A stretch of 64,000 nucleotides of DNA from Synechococcus sp. HK01-R (lineage in GTDB: Bacteria > Cyanobacteriota > Cyanobacteriia > PCC-6307 > Cyanobiaceae): positions 2,170,001-2,234,000 of the forward strand of contig NZ_CP059059.1 of NCBI RefSeq assembly GCF_014217855.1, in the 5' to 3' direction. The translations under genes were made by a program, and so were the position numbers. Of the stretch, positions 25,139 to 32,687 are shown in pieces. The notes below the pieces were generated by a model that saw nothing but the letters and a program-made list of their open reading frames with translations, was not told the DNA's origin and did not search any database. How positions within the stretch are numbered: position 1 is the stretch's first letter; the number at the start of each line of letters is the position of its first letter.

Positions 25139-26427
25139 GACGCCGGATCCAGGCTGCGGTCGAGCTGAAGCAGGCTCTCCAGCAAAACGGCCGTGCCAGC
25201 TTGGCACTGATCCAGGCTGGTGAATTCAGCCGCTGAATGGCTCAGGCCCCGATGGCTGGGCACAAAGATCATCCCCATCGGCCAGCGGCGACCGATCTCC
25301 TGGGCATCATGACTGGCCCGGCTGGGCAGATGGCTGCTGGGCAGGCCAAACTGCTCGGAGGCCTGGTGGATCGCTGCCATCAAGGTGGAGTCGGCCGGGG
25401 TTGGGGCCACCGCGAACTGGGGTTCCATCGCCAGGCGGCAGCCGGAGCGAGCACGGATCTGCTCCAAAGCGTGTTCCAGACCAGCCTCGAGCGCATCGAG
25501 CACCGTCGCATCGAGATCGCGCATGTCGACCGTGAGCGTCACCGCACCCGACACCACATTGGCCGCATTGGGCCACACATCAAGCCGACCAACGGTGGCC
25601 ACGGGGTCGCCGGGATGGTCCGCAGCCAGACGCTCCACCGCCAGCACCACCTGGGCGGCTGCCACCAGGGCATCCTGACGCCGATCCATCGGGGTAGTGC
25701 CGGCATGGTTGGCCTGGCCCTCCACCCGGATTGTGAAGCGGCGCTGTCCGACGACCCCCTCCACCACACCGATCAGGTCACCGCGATCCTCAAGCACGCC
25801 ACCCTGTTCCACGTGCAACTCCAGGAAGGCGGCGATCGCCTGATCCTCGCGGCGGGCCTGGGGCAGGGCATGCCAATCGCCACCGATGCTGGCGAGATTG
25901 CGCTCGATCGATTCGCCATTGCTGGTGGCGTAGGCGTCAGGGTCGGCAGGGGCAACGCCGGCCATTCCCTTGCAGCCCACCATCGTGGACTCCTCATCGG
26001 CGAACGCCACCACTTCCAGCGGATGGCGCAGGCGAAGGCCCCGCTCCCCCAGGCAGCGCACCACCTCCAGACCGGCCAACACCCCCAGGGCGCCGTCGTA
26101 GCGGCCACCCGTGGGCACCGTGTCGAGATGGGAGCCGGTCATCAGGGCGGGCAAGCCGGGCTCCGTGCCCTCAAGGCGACCGATCAGGTTGCCGGCCGCA
26201 TCGACCCGCACGGTCAAGCCGGCTTCCAGCAACCAGGAGCTGAACAGTTCACGCCCCTGACGATCCGCAGGGGTGAAACCGCGACGGCAGACGGAACCAT
26301 CCTCCTGACCGCCCACTTCCGCCATCGATTCCAGGCTGGCGAGCAAGCGCAAGCTGTTCGGTTCGATGCGACCCTGCCCGGCCTGACCATGGAGTTCAGC
26401 AGTTGGGAGCGTTTGCAGCAGGGTCAA
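25135..26427 (-). CDS. M20 family amidohydrolase (allantoate / N-carbamoyl amino acid hydrolase type)
   Basis: A 430-residue dinuclear-metal hydrolase. Key segments are MTGSHLDTVPTGGRYDGALG (His and Asp ligands), AFADEESTMVGCKGMAG (Glu-Glu), ELHVEQGGVLE (His ligand) and the dimerisation domain with VEGQANHAGTTPMDRRQDA. The C-terminal HLPSRASHDAQEIGR supplies the last ligand. This is the signature of allantoate amidohydrolase, beta-ureidopropionase and L-N-carbamoylase, which cannot be told apart by eye. The product would be ammonia plus CO2 or an amino acid. It sits in a cassette with a symporter, a carbamoyltransferase and AsnB. Confidence 0.88.
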   Translation of the reverse strand: MTLLQTLPTAELHGQAGQGRIEPNSLRLLASLESMAEVGGQEDGSVCRRGFTPADRQGRELFSSWLLEAGLTVRVDAAGNLIGRLEGTEPGLPALMTGSHLDTVPTGGRYDGALGVLAGLEVVRCLGERGLRLRHPLEVVAFADEESTMVGCKGMAGVAPADPDAYATSNGESIERNLASIGGDWHALPQARREDQAIAAFLELHVEQGGVLEDRGDLIGVVEGVVGQRRFTIRVEGQANHAGTTPMDRRQDALVAAAQVVLAVERLAADHPGDPVATVGRLDVWPNAANVVSGAVTLTVDMRDLDATVLDALEAGLEHALEQIRARSGCRLAMEPQFAVAPTPADSTLMAAIHQASEQFGLPSSHLPSRASHDAQEIGRRWPMGMIFVPSHRGLSHSAAEFTSLDQCQAGTAVLLESLLQLDRSLDPAS

Positions 26428-26509
26428 GCAGAAATCTCAGTGAGAAGAGATTAACGATCTCGGCAATGCTGAGGCGGTGATGTAGCGAGCGCCACCATTC
26501 ACCATCCGC

Positions 26510-28534
26510 TCACACGTGCCAGCCGAGGGCATCGGCTTTCTGGCGCGCCTGGGCGGGCACATCGGTGGCAATGAACATCCGATGCAGCATCTGCACCCCG
26601 AGCAGATGGTTGATCAGGGCGTCCATCTGCACCCGATCCGCATCGGTGGTGGCGGGATCCTCATGGCGGGCGAACAGGTCGCGCACCCCCTCGGCGCTGA
26701 GCAGGCCGGCCTCGGCGATCGCCGCATCACTGAGGTAGTCGTCGGCCAGCTGGCGCATCTGATTCCACTTGTCGGGCTCGGTGTGGGCCGGAGGAGCCAT
26801 GAAGGCGAATTTCTCGCGCTTGTAAAGCACCTCCGGCAACAGCCCAGCCATCGCTTCACGCAACACGTATTTCTCCGTTTTGCCCTTGATTCGCAGCTCC
26901 GGAGGCACCTGCACCGCCGCCGCGGCCAGATGGTGATCCAGGAACGCGGGCCTCGCTTCCATCGAATTGGCCATATCCACCCGATCGCCACCCCAGGTGA
27001 GGATTTGACCCTCAAGCATGGTCTTGATCCACACGTATTGGGCCTTGTCGAGGGCGTGGCGCCCCTCGAGCTGATCGGCATCGAGGGTGGCGGCAATCGC
27101 TTTGCCAGGGGCATAGCCCTCCAGCGCCTGGCGATGGGGCTCCGCCAGCAGGTCGGGCACCAGGGGAGCGCAGGCCAGCCAGGGCTGCAGGCAGCTGGGG
27201 GTGAAGCCCACCACCGCATCGAGATCGGGATCATCCACCTGATCCGCCGCCAACATCGCGCCCTGCACCAGGGCATTCGACTGCTGCAGCAGCTCTTCCC
27301 AGCTGCGTCGCTCCGCTTCCGGCAGGTCGTTTAAACCATGCAGAAACATGTCGCGGCGGAAGGCGGGATAGCCCCCGAAGAGCTCATCGGAGCCCTCACC
27401 GGTCATCACCACCTTGTAATCCACGGCATTCACATGGCGGCTCATCAGAAATTTCGCCACTGCCAGGGTGTTGTAGATCGTGCGTTCGGTGTGCCAGAGG
27501 GTGCGCTCCATCCAGCCATAGAGCTCCTTACCCGATAAGCGCATCAGGTCTTGTTCGGCGCCGGTCGCCTCCGCCATCTCCCTGGCGATCGGCGATTCGT
27601 CGTAACGGGCGTCATCGAAGCCGATCGTGAACGCCTTCACCGGGTTTTGACTCACCGCCGCCGCCAGCCCGAGGATCGAGCAGCTGTCGATACCGCCGGA
27701 GAGGTAGCAGCCCACCGGCACGTCGGCCACCATGCGCAGCTCCACCGCTTCCAGCAGGGCGGCCCGGATCGTGTCGATGTGCTCCTGCTCGGTGATGGCG
27801 GCGTCGCGCTCCCCCTGCCTGGGGAAATCAAGATCCCAGTATTTCCAGTGCTCCACCGTGAGCTGGCCCTCGCGGCGACGCACGGTGATGCCATGACCGG
27901 GTGGCACCTGGTGCACACCGACGAAGGCGGTGGTGCCCGGCACCATCGTCTGCATGAGCTGGTGGAAGAGTCCCTCCGAGGTGAAGCGCCGCTCCACGGC
28001 AGGATGGGCAAACAGCACCTTGAGCTCGGAGCCGAACACCAAGCCCGCCGGCGTCAGCGCCCAATACTGGGGCTTGATGCCGAAGCGATCCCGCACCAGA
28101 TGCAGGGCATCGTCGGCTTCGTCGTAGATCGCGAAGGCGAATTCGCCGCGCAGCTGCGGCAGGGTGGCTTCAAGCCCCTGCTGTTGATAGAGGCGCAGCA
28201 GAATTTCTGAATCGCTCTTGCTGTCGAAACGCACACCGCGGGCGGTGAGATCGGCGCGGATGCGCTGGAAGTCGTAGAACTCACCGTTATGGGCCATCAG
28301 CAGCCGCGCCCCGGGGCCGGCGGCCTCGCTGAGGAAGGGCTGACGGGCCCGCGTCTCGTTGAGGTCGATGATCGAGAGGCGGGCATGGCAGAAGCCCACG
28401 CCGGCATCGTCAAGGCTGCGGTAGCCGAAGCCATCCGGACCACGATGCTCCTGGATCGCGGCCATGTTCACCAGCAGCTGGGGATCGACGCGCTGATGGG
28501 CCTGGGCGCTGAACACCCCTCCGATTCCACACAT
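26510..28534 (-). CDS. asnB: Asparagine synthetase-type glutamine amidotransferase
   Basis: A 674-residue class II amidotransferase. The N-terminal nucleophile is Cys2 (MCGIGGVFSAQ), with NGEFYDFQ and SDSEILLRLYQ in the glutaminase domain; the synthetase domain has the pyrophosphatase loop VGCYLSGGIDSCSILGL and GEGSDELFGGYPAF. All catalytic features are present, so it can amidate a carboxylate using glutamine and ATP. The family includes aspartate-specific enzymes and enzymes for other carboxylates; here its place between a carbamoyltransferase and an amidohydrolase leaves the substrate open. It is 9 bp from the carbamoyltransferase stop-to-start junction. Confidence 0.93.
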   Translation of the reverse strand: MCGIGGVFSAQAHQRVDPQLLVNMAAIQEHRGPDGFGYRSLDDAGVGFCHARLSIIDLNETRARQPFLSEAAGPGARLLMAHNGEFYDFQRIRADLTARGVRFDSKSDSEILLRLYQQQGLEATLPQLRGEFAFAIYDEADDALHLVRDRFGIKPQYWALTPAGLVFGSELKVLFAHPAVERRFTSEGLFHQLMQTMVPGTTAFVGVHQVPPGHGITVRRREGQLTVEHWKYWDLDFPRQGERDAAITEQEHIDTIRAALLEAVELRMVADVPVGCYLSGGIDSCSILGLAAAVSQNPVKAFTIGFDDARYDESPIAREMAEATGAEQDLMRLSGKELYGWMERTLWHTERTIYNTLAVAKFLMSRHVNAVDYKVVMTGEGSDELFGGYPAFRRDMFLHGLNDLPEAERRSWEELLQQSNALVQGAMLAADQVDDPDLDAVVGFTPSCLQPWLACAPLVPDLLAEPHRQALEGYAPGKAIAATLDADQLEGRHALDKAQYVWIKTMLEGQILTWGGDRVDMANSMEARPAFLDHHLAAAAVQVPPELRIKGKTEKYVLREAMAGLLPEVLYKREKFAFMAPPAHTEPDKWNQMRQLADDYLSDAAIAEAGLLSAEGVRDLFARHEDPATTDADRVQMDALINHLLGVQMLHRMFIATDVPAQARQKADALGWHV

Positions 28535-28543
28535 AACGGTTCC

Positions 28544-29659
28544 TCAGATCACATCCATGACGCGGTCGATGCGCTCCACCATGCAGGTGAGCAACGCCAT
28601 GCGCAAAAACACCGCACCGCGAGCCTGCGAGAAATACCAGTTGTGGGGCGTGGCGTCCATGCAGGTGCTCAACTCCGCGCCACGGGCGAGCGGATGCAAC
28701 ACGATGGCGTTGGGCTTGAACGGCAGATCATGGGTAATTCGAAAGGAATCACCGTGGGTCTCGTAGCTGTCGCCCACCCAGGCGATCGCATTGATGTAGA
28801 GCACATCCAGTTCGGGCAATTCGCTCCGCAGGCTGGAGGTCCAGCGCACCGTCAGCCCCGCCTCCCGCAACTCCTCCAACTGGCCTGGATCAAACAGATC
28901 CCCACTGGCATTGGTGGCGGGATCATGAAAGATCACCAGCTCCGACACCATGTAGGGGAATTTGGCCAGAATGCGCAGCAATGAGCGCACCGTGCGCATC
29001 CGGCTGGGGATTCCGATCACACCGATACGGATGCGTTCCGCCTCAGGCAGAGAGGGATTGGCCAGCTCAGGCCGCCATTTGAGGATCGTGTAGAGATCGG
29101 CCATGGCCTGGGTGGGATGTTCATCGATGCCGTTGCCCGCGTTGATGATCGGGATCCGCAATCCCTCCACCATCTGATACACGGCATCCGCCTGGTTGTC
29201 GCGCAACACCACACAATCGCCGTAGTTGTTGAACATGTGGGCGACATCCAGAAGCGATTCCCCCTTGGCGATCCCGGTGGAGCCGCGATCGGTGATGTTG
29301 ATCGAATCGCCGCCGAGCCGGTGCCAGGCGCTATCGAAGGAGAGGCGGGTGCGGGTGCTCGGTTCATAAAAGGCGTTGATCAACACCTTGCCGCGCAGGG
29401 GATGGTTGTGGGCGATGTAGCGGTTGGGATTGCTCTCAAACTTGGCCGCCAAACGAAACAGCTGCAGCAGAGAATCGGCGCGAAAAGGCCGGATCGAGAT
29501 CACATGCTGATCGGCGAGATCTAATAGGGCATCACCGTTCTCCTGCACCGCATTCAGCAGCGACTGGGGATGACTGGATCCGTACACATCCGGGCCAAGA
29601 CGCTCAAAACGCAGGGGATCGCAGCGGTGGTCGCGCTCAATCACAGGACAACTGGACAT
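28544..29659 (-). CDS. Divergent aspartate/ornithine carbamoyltransferase family enzyme
   Basis: A 371-residue enzyme, about 60 residues longer at the N terminus than a normal aspartate carbamoyltransferase (ATCase). The carbamoyl-phosphate site is intact: NAFYEPSTRTRLSFDSA, GIDEHPTQAMADLY and IGIPSRMRTVRSLL. The part that binds the acceptor differs: where ATCase has RVQKER the sequence is NAIAWVGDSYETHG, and HPLPR reads HPLAR. It therefore probably does not use aspartate in the ordinary way and is unlikely to be the housekeeping PyrB. ATG at 29657-29659 chosen; a longer frame exists but is less typical. The reaction may run catabolically, releasing carbamoyl phosphate. Confidence 0.85.
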   Translation of the reverse strand: MSSCPVIERDHRCDPLRFERLGPDVYGSSHPQSLLNAVQENGDALLDLADQHVISIRPFRADSLLQLFRLAAKFESNPNRYIAHNHPLRGKVLINAFYEPSTRTRLSFDSAWHRLGGDSINITDRGSTGIAKGESLLDVAHMFNNYGDCVVLRDNQADAVYQMVEGLRIPIINAGNGIDEHPTQAMADLYTILKWRPELANPSLPEAERIRIGVIGIPSRMRTVRSLLRILAKFPYMVSELVIFHDPATNASGDLFDPGQLEELREAGLTVRWTSSLRSELPELDVLYINAIAWVGDSYETHGDSFRITHDLPFKPNAIVLHPLARGAELSTCMDATPHNWYFSQARGAVFLRMALLTCMVERIDRVMDVI

Positions 29660-29827
29660 AACAACAACAGCGACAACACAGAAGGCCGTGATGTGGAGCG
29701 GATGGGCATCCGGTATGTCTTTGAACACCCTTAAACCAGCCTGCGCAGGCGGGGCGATCCCTTACACAGTTTTCTTTACGGCATTAACGAGATTTTGTAG
29801 CCAATCAAACATTTAACCAGGGAAAAG

Positions 29828-29841
29828 GTACGTACAGCTAC
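29828..29841 (-). promoter_or_regulatory. Candidate NtcA-binding site
   Basis: The sequence GTA-CGTACAGC-TAC matches the palindromic NtcA consensus GTA-N8-TAC exactly. It lies about 170 bp before the carbamoyltransferase start. An AT-rich stretch follows on the minus strand, but I find no TAN3T box at the classical 22-base distance, so activity is not assured. It would place the downstream cassette genes under nitrogen control. Confidence 0.5.
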
Positions 29842-29966
29842 CAAATACGCCCCCGTCGCCATTCGATCCACCAGATCAGCAGCAGGGCGAGCACGGCGAG
29901 GATCAACCCCACCAGGCTGCCCACCACCACCAGTTCAAACAGGGTCGGTCCGGCGATCCAGGTCAT
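29838..29966 (-). CDS. Small single-helix membrane protein next to the symporter
   Basis: A 42-residue frame encoding MTWIAGPTLFELVVVGS, a long hydrophobic helix (LVGLILAVLALLLIWWIE) and a basic end WRRGRIW. It begins 12 bp after the symporter stop on the same strand. The charge pattern (positive C terminus) predicts an outside-in topology with the tail in the cytoplasm. Small accessory membrane proteins are known beside some sodium:solute symporters, which makes this plausible, but no family is recognised. Confidence 0.55.
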   Translation of the reverse strand: MTWIAGPTLFELVVVGSLVGLILAVLALLLIWWIEWRRGRIW

Positions 29967-29978
29967 GGCCAACTTCGC

Positions 29979-31397
29979 TCAACCCTCCTTCAGAATGTGC
30001 CAGGAGAAACGCTCCGGCCACAGCTGGGTGCCCACCGCCATCACCAGGGCCGACACCGCCGCGGAAATCAACGCAGCGCAATAGGGCGCGATCAGGGTGT
30101 AAGCCAGGAGGCCGCACGCACTTCCCGCCACCATGGCGGCGATGGCGGCAACGCGATTGGCACTGCGCCAGTAGAGGCCATAGGCCACCGGCCAGATCGT
30201 GGAGGCCACCAGAGCCCCGGTGAAGAACAGCACCGAGGCGAGCGAATCGAGCCGCGGCCAGGAGAGCGCCAGGGTGACGACCCCGAGGCCGATCACTACC
30301 AGCCGGGTCGCGCGTTTGAGCTCGGCATCGCTGAGCTGGGGGTTGAGCAGTTTGAACACCACATCCTCAGCCACCAGATCGGCCGTGGAGGCGAGTAGGG
30401 AATCCAGCGTGGAGGTGAGCGAGGCGAACACAACCACAAACACCATCGCCGCGCCGCCGGCGCCCAGCAGCTGGGAGGCCAGCACGGGGAACACCATGTT
30501 CACCTGGGGCAGCTCAATCGCCTGGGCCAGCGCCACCAGCCCGATCGAACCGGTCACCACGGGAACGGTCATCCAGGCGAGGCCACCGAACACAAACGAG
30601 CGAAACACCACCGAGGCGCGGCTGGCGAACACCCGCGACCACCAGATGTTGTTGTGAAACACCTCACCCATCGAGAAGAGGGCCGAATTCCAGGCGATCA
30701 ACAGACCGGCGGGCAGCAGCAGGTTGAGGCGGCCGGGATGGCTGGCCACCAAGGCGCGATGCACCTCCGGCACGGGGAACTGGCGAAAGGCGAGCACGGC
30801 CACCACCACCAGGAGCACCATAATTAGCAACGACTGAATGAAATCGGTGCCCACCACAGCGCGCATGCCGCCATAGAGGGTGTAGATCGTGGACACGCCG
30901 ATTACCACCACCATGCCGAGGCGGTAATCGAACCCCGATAAGGCCTCCAGCAGGATCCCCGCCCCCATCGCCTGGGTCATCAGGAAGCCGAGCGTGTAGA
31001 TCGCCGTGATCACCATGAACACCCACCAGGCCGCCCGGCCGTAGCGAAGCCGGAAGAAATCGCCGCTGGTGCGACCGGCGGGCATCAGCTGCTTGATGCG
31101 CAGGGCCAGCGGGGCGAACAGGATCAGGCCCAAGCCGGCTAGGGCATAGCTGAACATGCCCCAGAGCCCGTTGCGGTAGCCGAATTCTGGCGCCAGCAGG
31201 GTGGTGTTGCCGGTCACCCAGGAGGCCATCAGGGTGGCGGTGCTCAAGGCCAGGCCGATGTTCCGCCCCGCCAGCATGTAGTCGTCGGCGTCGCCCTTGC
31301 CCTTCCGCCCCCAGGACACGCCGAGGGCGATCCAGAGCACGGAGAAGATCACCACCAGAGCCCAGGCGATCCCTGGCGCCAGAAACGGTTGGGCCAT
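29979..31397 (-). CDS. Sodium:solute symporter (SSS) family transporter
   Basis: A 472-residue protein with 12 to 13 helices and the SSS signatures GKGDADDYMLAGRNIGLALS near the N terminus, MASWVTGNTTLLAPEFGY, and FASLTSTLDSLLASTADLVAED for the sodium site. The NTTLLAPEF segment resembles the urea/DUR3 branch more than the proline or panthothenate branches, but substrate prediction in this family is weak. Start is the ATG at 31395-31397, whose first bases overlap the stop of the preceding small gene (TGATG). It is the probable importer for the cassette pathway. Confidence 0.88.
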   Translation of the reverse strand: MAQPFLAPGIAWALVVIFSVLWIALGVSWGRKGKGDADDYMLAGRNIGLALSTATLMASWVTGNTTLLAPEFGYRNGLWGMFSYALAGLGLILFAPLALRIKQLMPAGRTSGDFFRLRYGRAAWWVFMVITAIYTLGFLMTQAMGAGILLEALSGFDYRLGMVVVIGVSTIYTLYGGMRAVVGTDFIQSLLIMVLLVVVAVLAFRQFPVPEVHRALVASHPGRLNLLLPAGLLIAWNSALFSMGEVFHNNIWWSRVFASRASVVFRSFVFGGLAWMTVPVVTGSIGLVALAQAIELPQVNMVFPVLASQLLGAGGAAMVFVVVFASLTSTLDSLLASTADLVAEDVVFKLLNPQLSDAELKRATRLVVIGLGVVTLALSWPRLDSLASVLFFTGALVASTIWPVAYGLYWRSANRVAAIAAMVAGSACGLLAYTLIAPYCAALISAAVSALVMAVGTQLWPERFSWHILKEG

Positions 31398-31525
31398 CAA
31401 TCCGCTTCCTCGAAAGGATCGCGGCCCTGCCAGTGCCGATACCCCTGCCAGATCATCAGCGTGGTGGCCAGTGTGACCACGGCACCGAGCCCAAAAATCA
31501 GCAGGGCCTGTGGCAAATCATCCAT
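31397..31525 (-). CDS. Small membrane protein upstream of the symporter
   Basis: A 42-residue frame: MDDLPQALLIFGLGAVVTLA, one helix, then MIWQGYRHWQGRDPFEEAD. Its stop overlaps the ATG of the symporter (TGATG), strong evidence that it is translated and co-expressed. No family is recognised. Together with the gene at 29838 it gives the symporter a small membrane partner on both sides. Confidence 0.6.
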   Translation of the reverse strand: MDDLPQALLIFGLGAVVTLATTLMIWQGYRHWQGRDPFEEAD

Positions 31526-31650
31526 GGGATTGCTTGCTGCCCTGGGGGGAACCTACCCGTGCTTCCAAGGCTTGCCCATGCCGCAAGGGAGAGGAAAACT
31601 TTCTGAATCCGTAACAACACCCACATTCAGCCGTCACCGCGCTCCTGTTC

Positions 31651-31677
31651 TGTGTGATCAGATGAGTGGATCACACA
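31651..31677. promoter_or_regulatory. Perfect 9+9 inverted repeat between cassette and glnN fragment
   Basis: TGTGTGATC (31651-31659) and GATCACACA (31669-31677) are exact inverted copies separated by 9 bases. It lies between the divergent symporter operon and the glnN-derived reading frame, whose old ATG (31662) is inside the spacer. The symmetry fits a dimeric regulator operator better than a terminator, as no T-run follows on either strand. Confidence 0.5.
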
Positions 31678-32687
31678 CCCTGCCATCAGCTGCGCGCCTT
31701 CAGGCTTAGCAGCAGATTCAGCAACGCCAAGTGGTTGCCGTGGAGGCCTCCCAGCCCCTGGCCACCACCTGGGCCGACGATGTGTTCACCCTCGAGCGGA
31801 TGAAGGGTGCCCTGCCCAAGGCGGTGTTCAAGTCGATCCAGCGCTATCTGCGCCTGAAGAACGGCGAGGATCTGCCGCCCCGCACCGTGATCTTCGGGGG
31901 GAAGGCGGCGCCGGGCTACGCCATGGCCAAACTGATCATCCGCCTGATCGTTGGCATCGCCGACACGGTGGCGATGGATCCGGATGTGCGCGGCCGACTG
32001 CGGGTGGTGTTTTTGCCCAACTTCTGCGTCAGCCTCGGCCAGCTGGTCTATCCAGCCGTGGATCTCTCCGAGCAGATCTCCACCGCGGGCAAGGAGGCCT
32101 CAGGCACGGGCAACATGAAGATGGCCCTGAACGGAGCCCTGACCATCGGTACCCTCGATGGGGCCAATGTGGAGATCCGCGAGCGCGTGGGTGCCGAACA
32201 CTTTGTCCTGTTCGGGCATACGGCGGAGCAGGTGCGACATCTGCGCCAGAACGGCTATCAGCCCGGCGACTGGCTGGGCCGCAACCCTGGGCTCCAGGAG
32301 GCCCTGGACCTGATCGGCAGCGGCCATTTCAGCGAAGGCGACCGCCAGTTGTTCCATCCCCTGCTCGACAACCTGCGCCATCACGATCCCTTCCAGGTGA
32401 TCGCCGATGCGGCGGACTACAGCCGTGGGCAGCAGGAGGTGGATCGAGTCTGGCAACACCCCGACCAGTGGACCCGGTCCTCAGTGATCAACACGATGCG
32501 CTGTGGCTTCTTCAGCAGCGACCGAGCGATTCGCGAGTATGCCGAACGCATCTGGAACCTTCCCACCCAGAGCCTCTCTCAGGCGGGGGGCTCATCGGAA
32601 CTGTTCCCTGTCAGCAGATCCGGGGGGAGCCCGCCGAAGGCAAGGGACAGGTTCTCCGGAGTGAACACCTCCGAGGTCTCGCCATAG
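31662..32687 (+). pseudogene. Chimeric pseudogene: glnN 5' end fused to glgP 3' part
   Basis: From ATG 31662 the frame reads MSGSHTLPSAARLQA, then an amber stop TAG at 31707-31709, then continues in frame as QQIQQRQVVAVEASQPLATT and WADDVFTLERMKGALPKAVFK, the N terminus of type III glutamine synthetase (GlnN). Near 31835 it switches to glycogen phosphorylase: RLKNGEDLPPRTVIFGGKAA, EASGTGNMKMALNG with the PLP lysine, GTLDGANVEI. About the first 500 residues of GlgP are missing. After IWNLPTQSLSQ the frame runs into the antisense of mntA. Neither enzyme can be functional. Confidence 0.88.

Noticed and set aside
25237-26454. A 405-codon frame opposite the amidohydrolase.
   Set aside because: His/Gly-rich shadow of a GC-rich gene; the minus-strand M20 hydrolase has all catalytic motifs.
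26516-27334. A 272-codon frame opposite asnB.
   Set aside because: Antisense shadow; no recognisable domain, while asnB is complete.
31603-31620. A second NtcA-like site (GTG-N8-TAC on the minus strand) before the symporter operon.
   Set aside because: One half-site deviates from consensus and there is no suitable -10 element, so I do not list it.
31651-31677. The palindrome as a CRP site.
   Set aside because: CRP needs TGTGA-N6-TCACA; here the arms are 13 bases apart.
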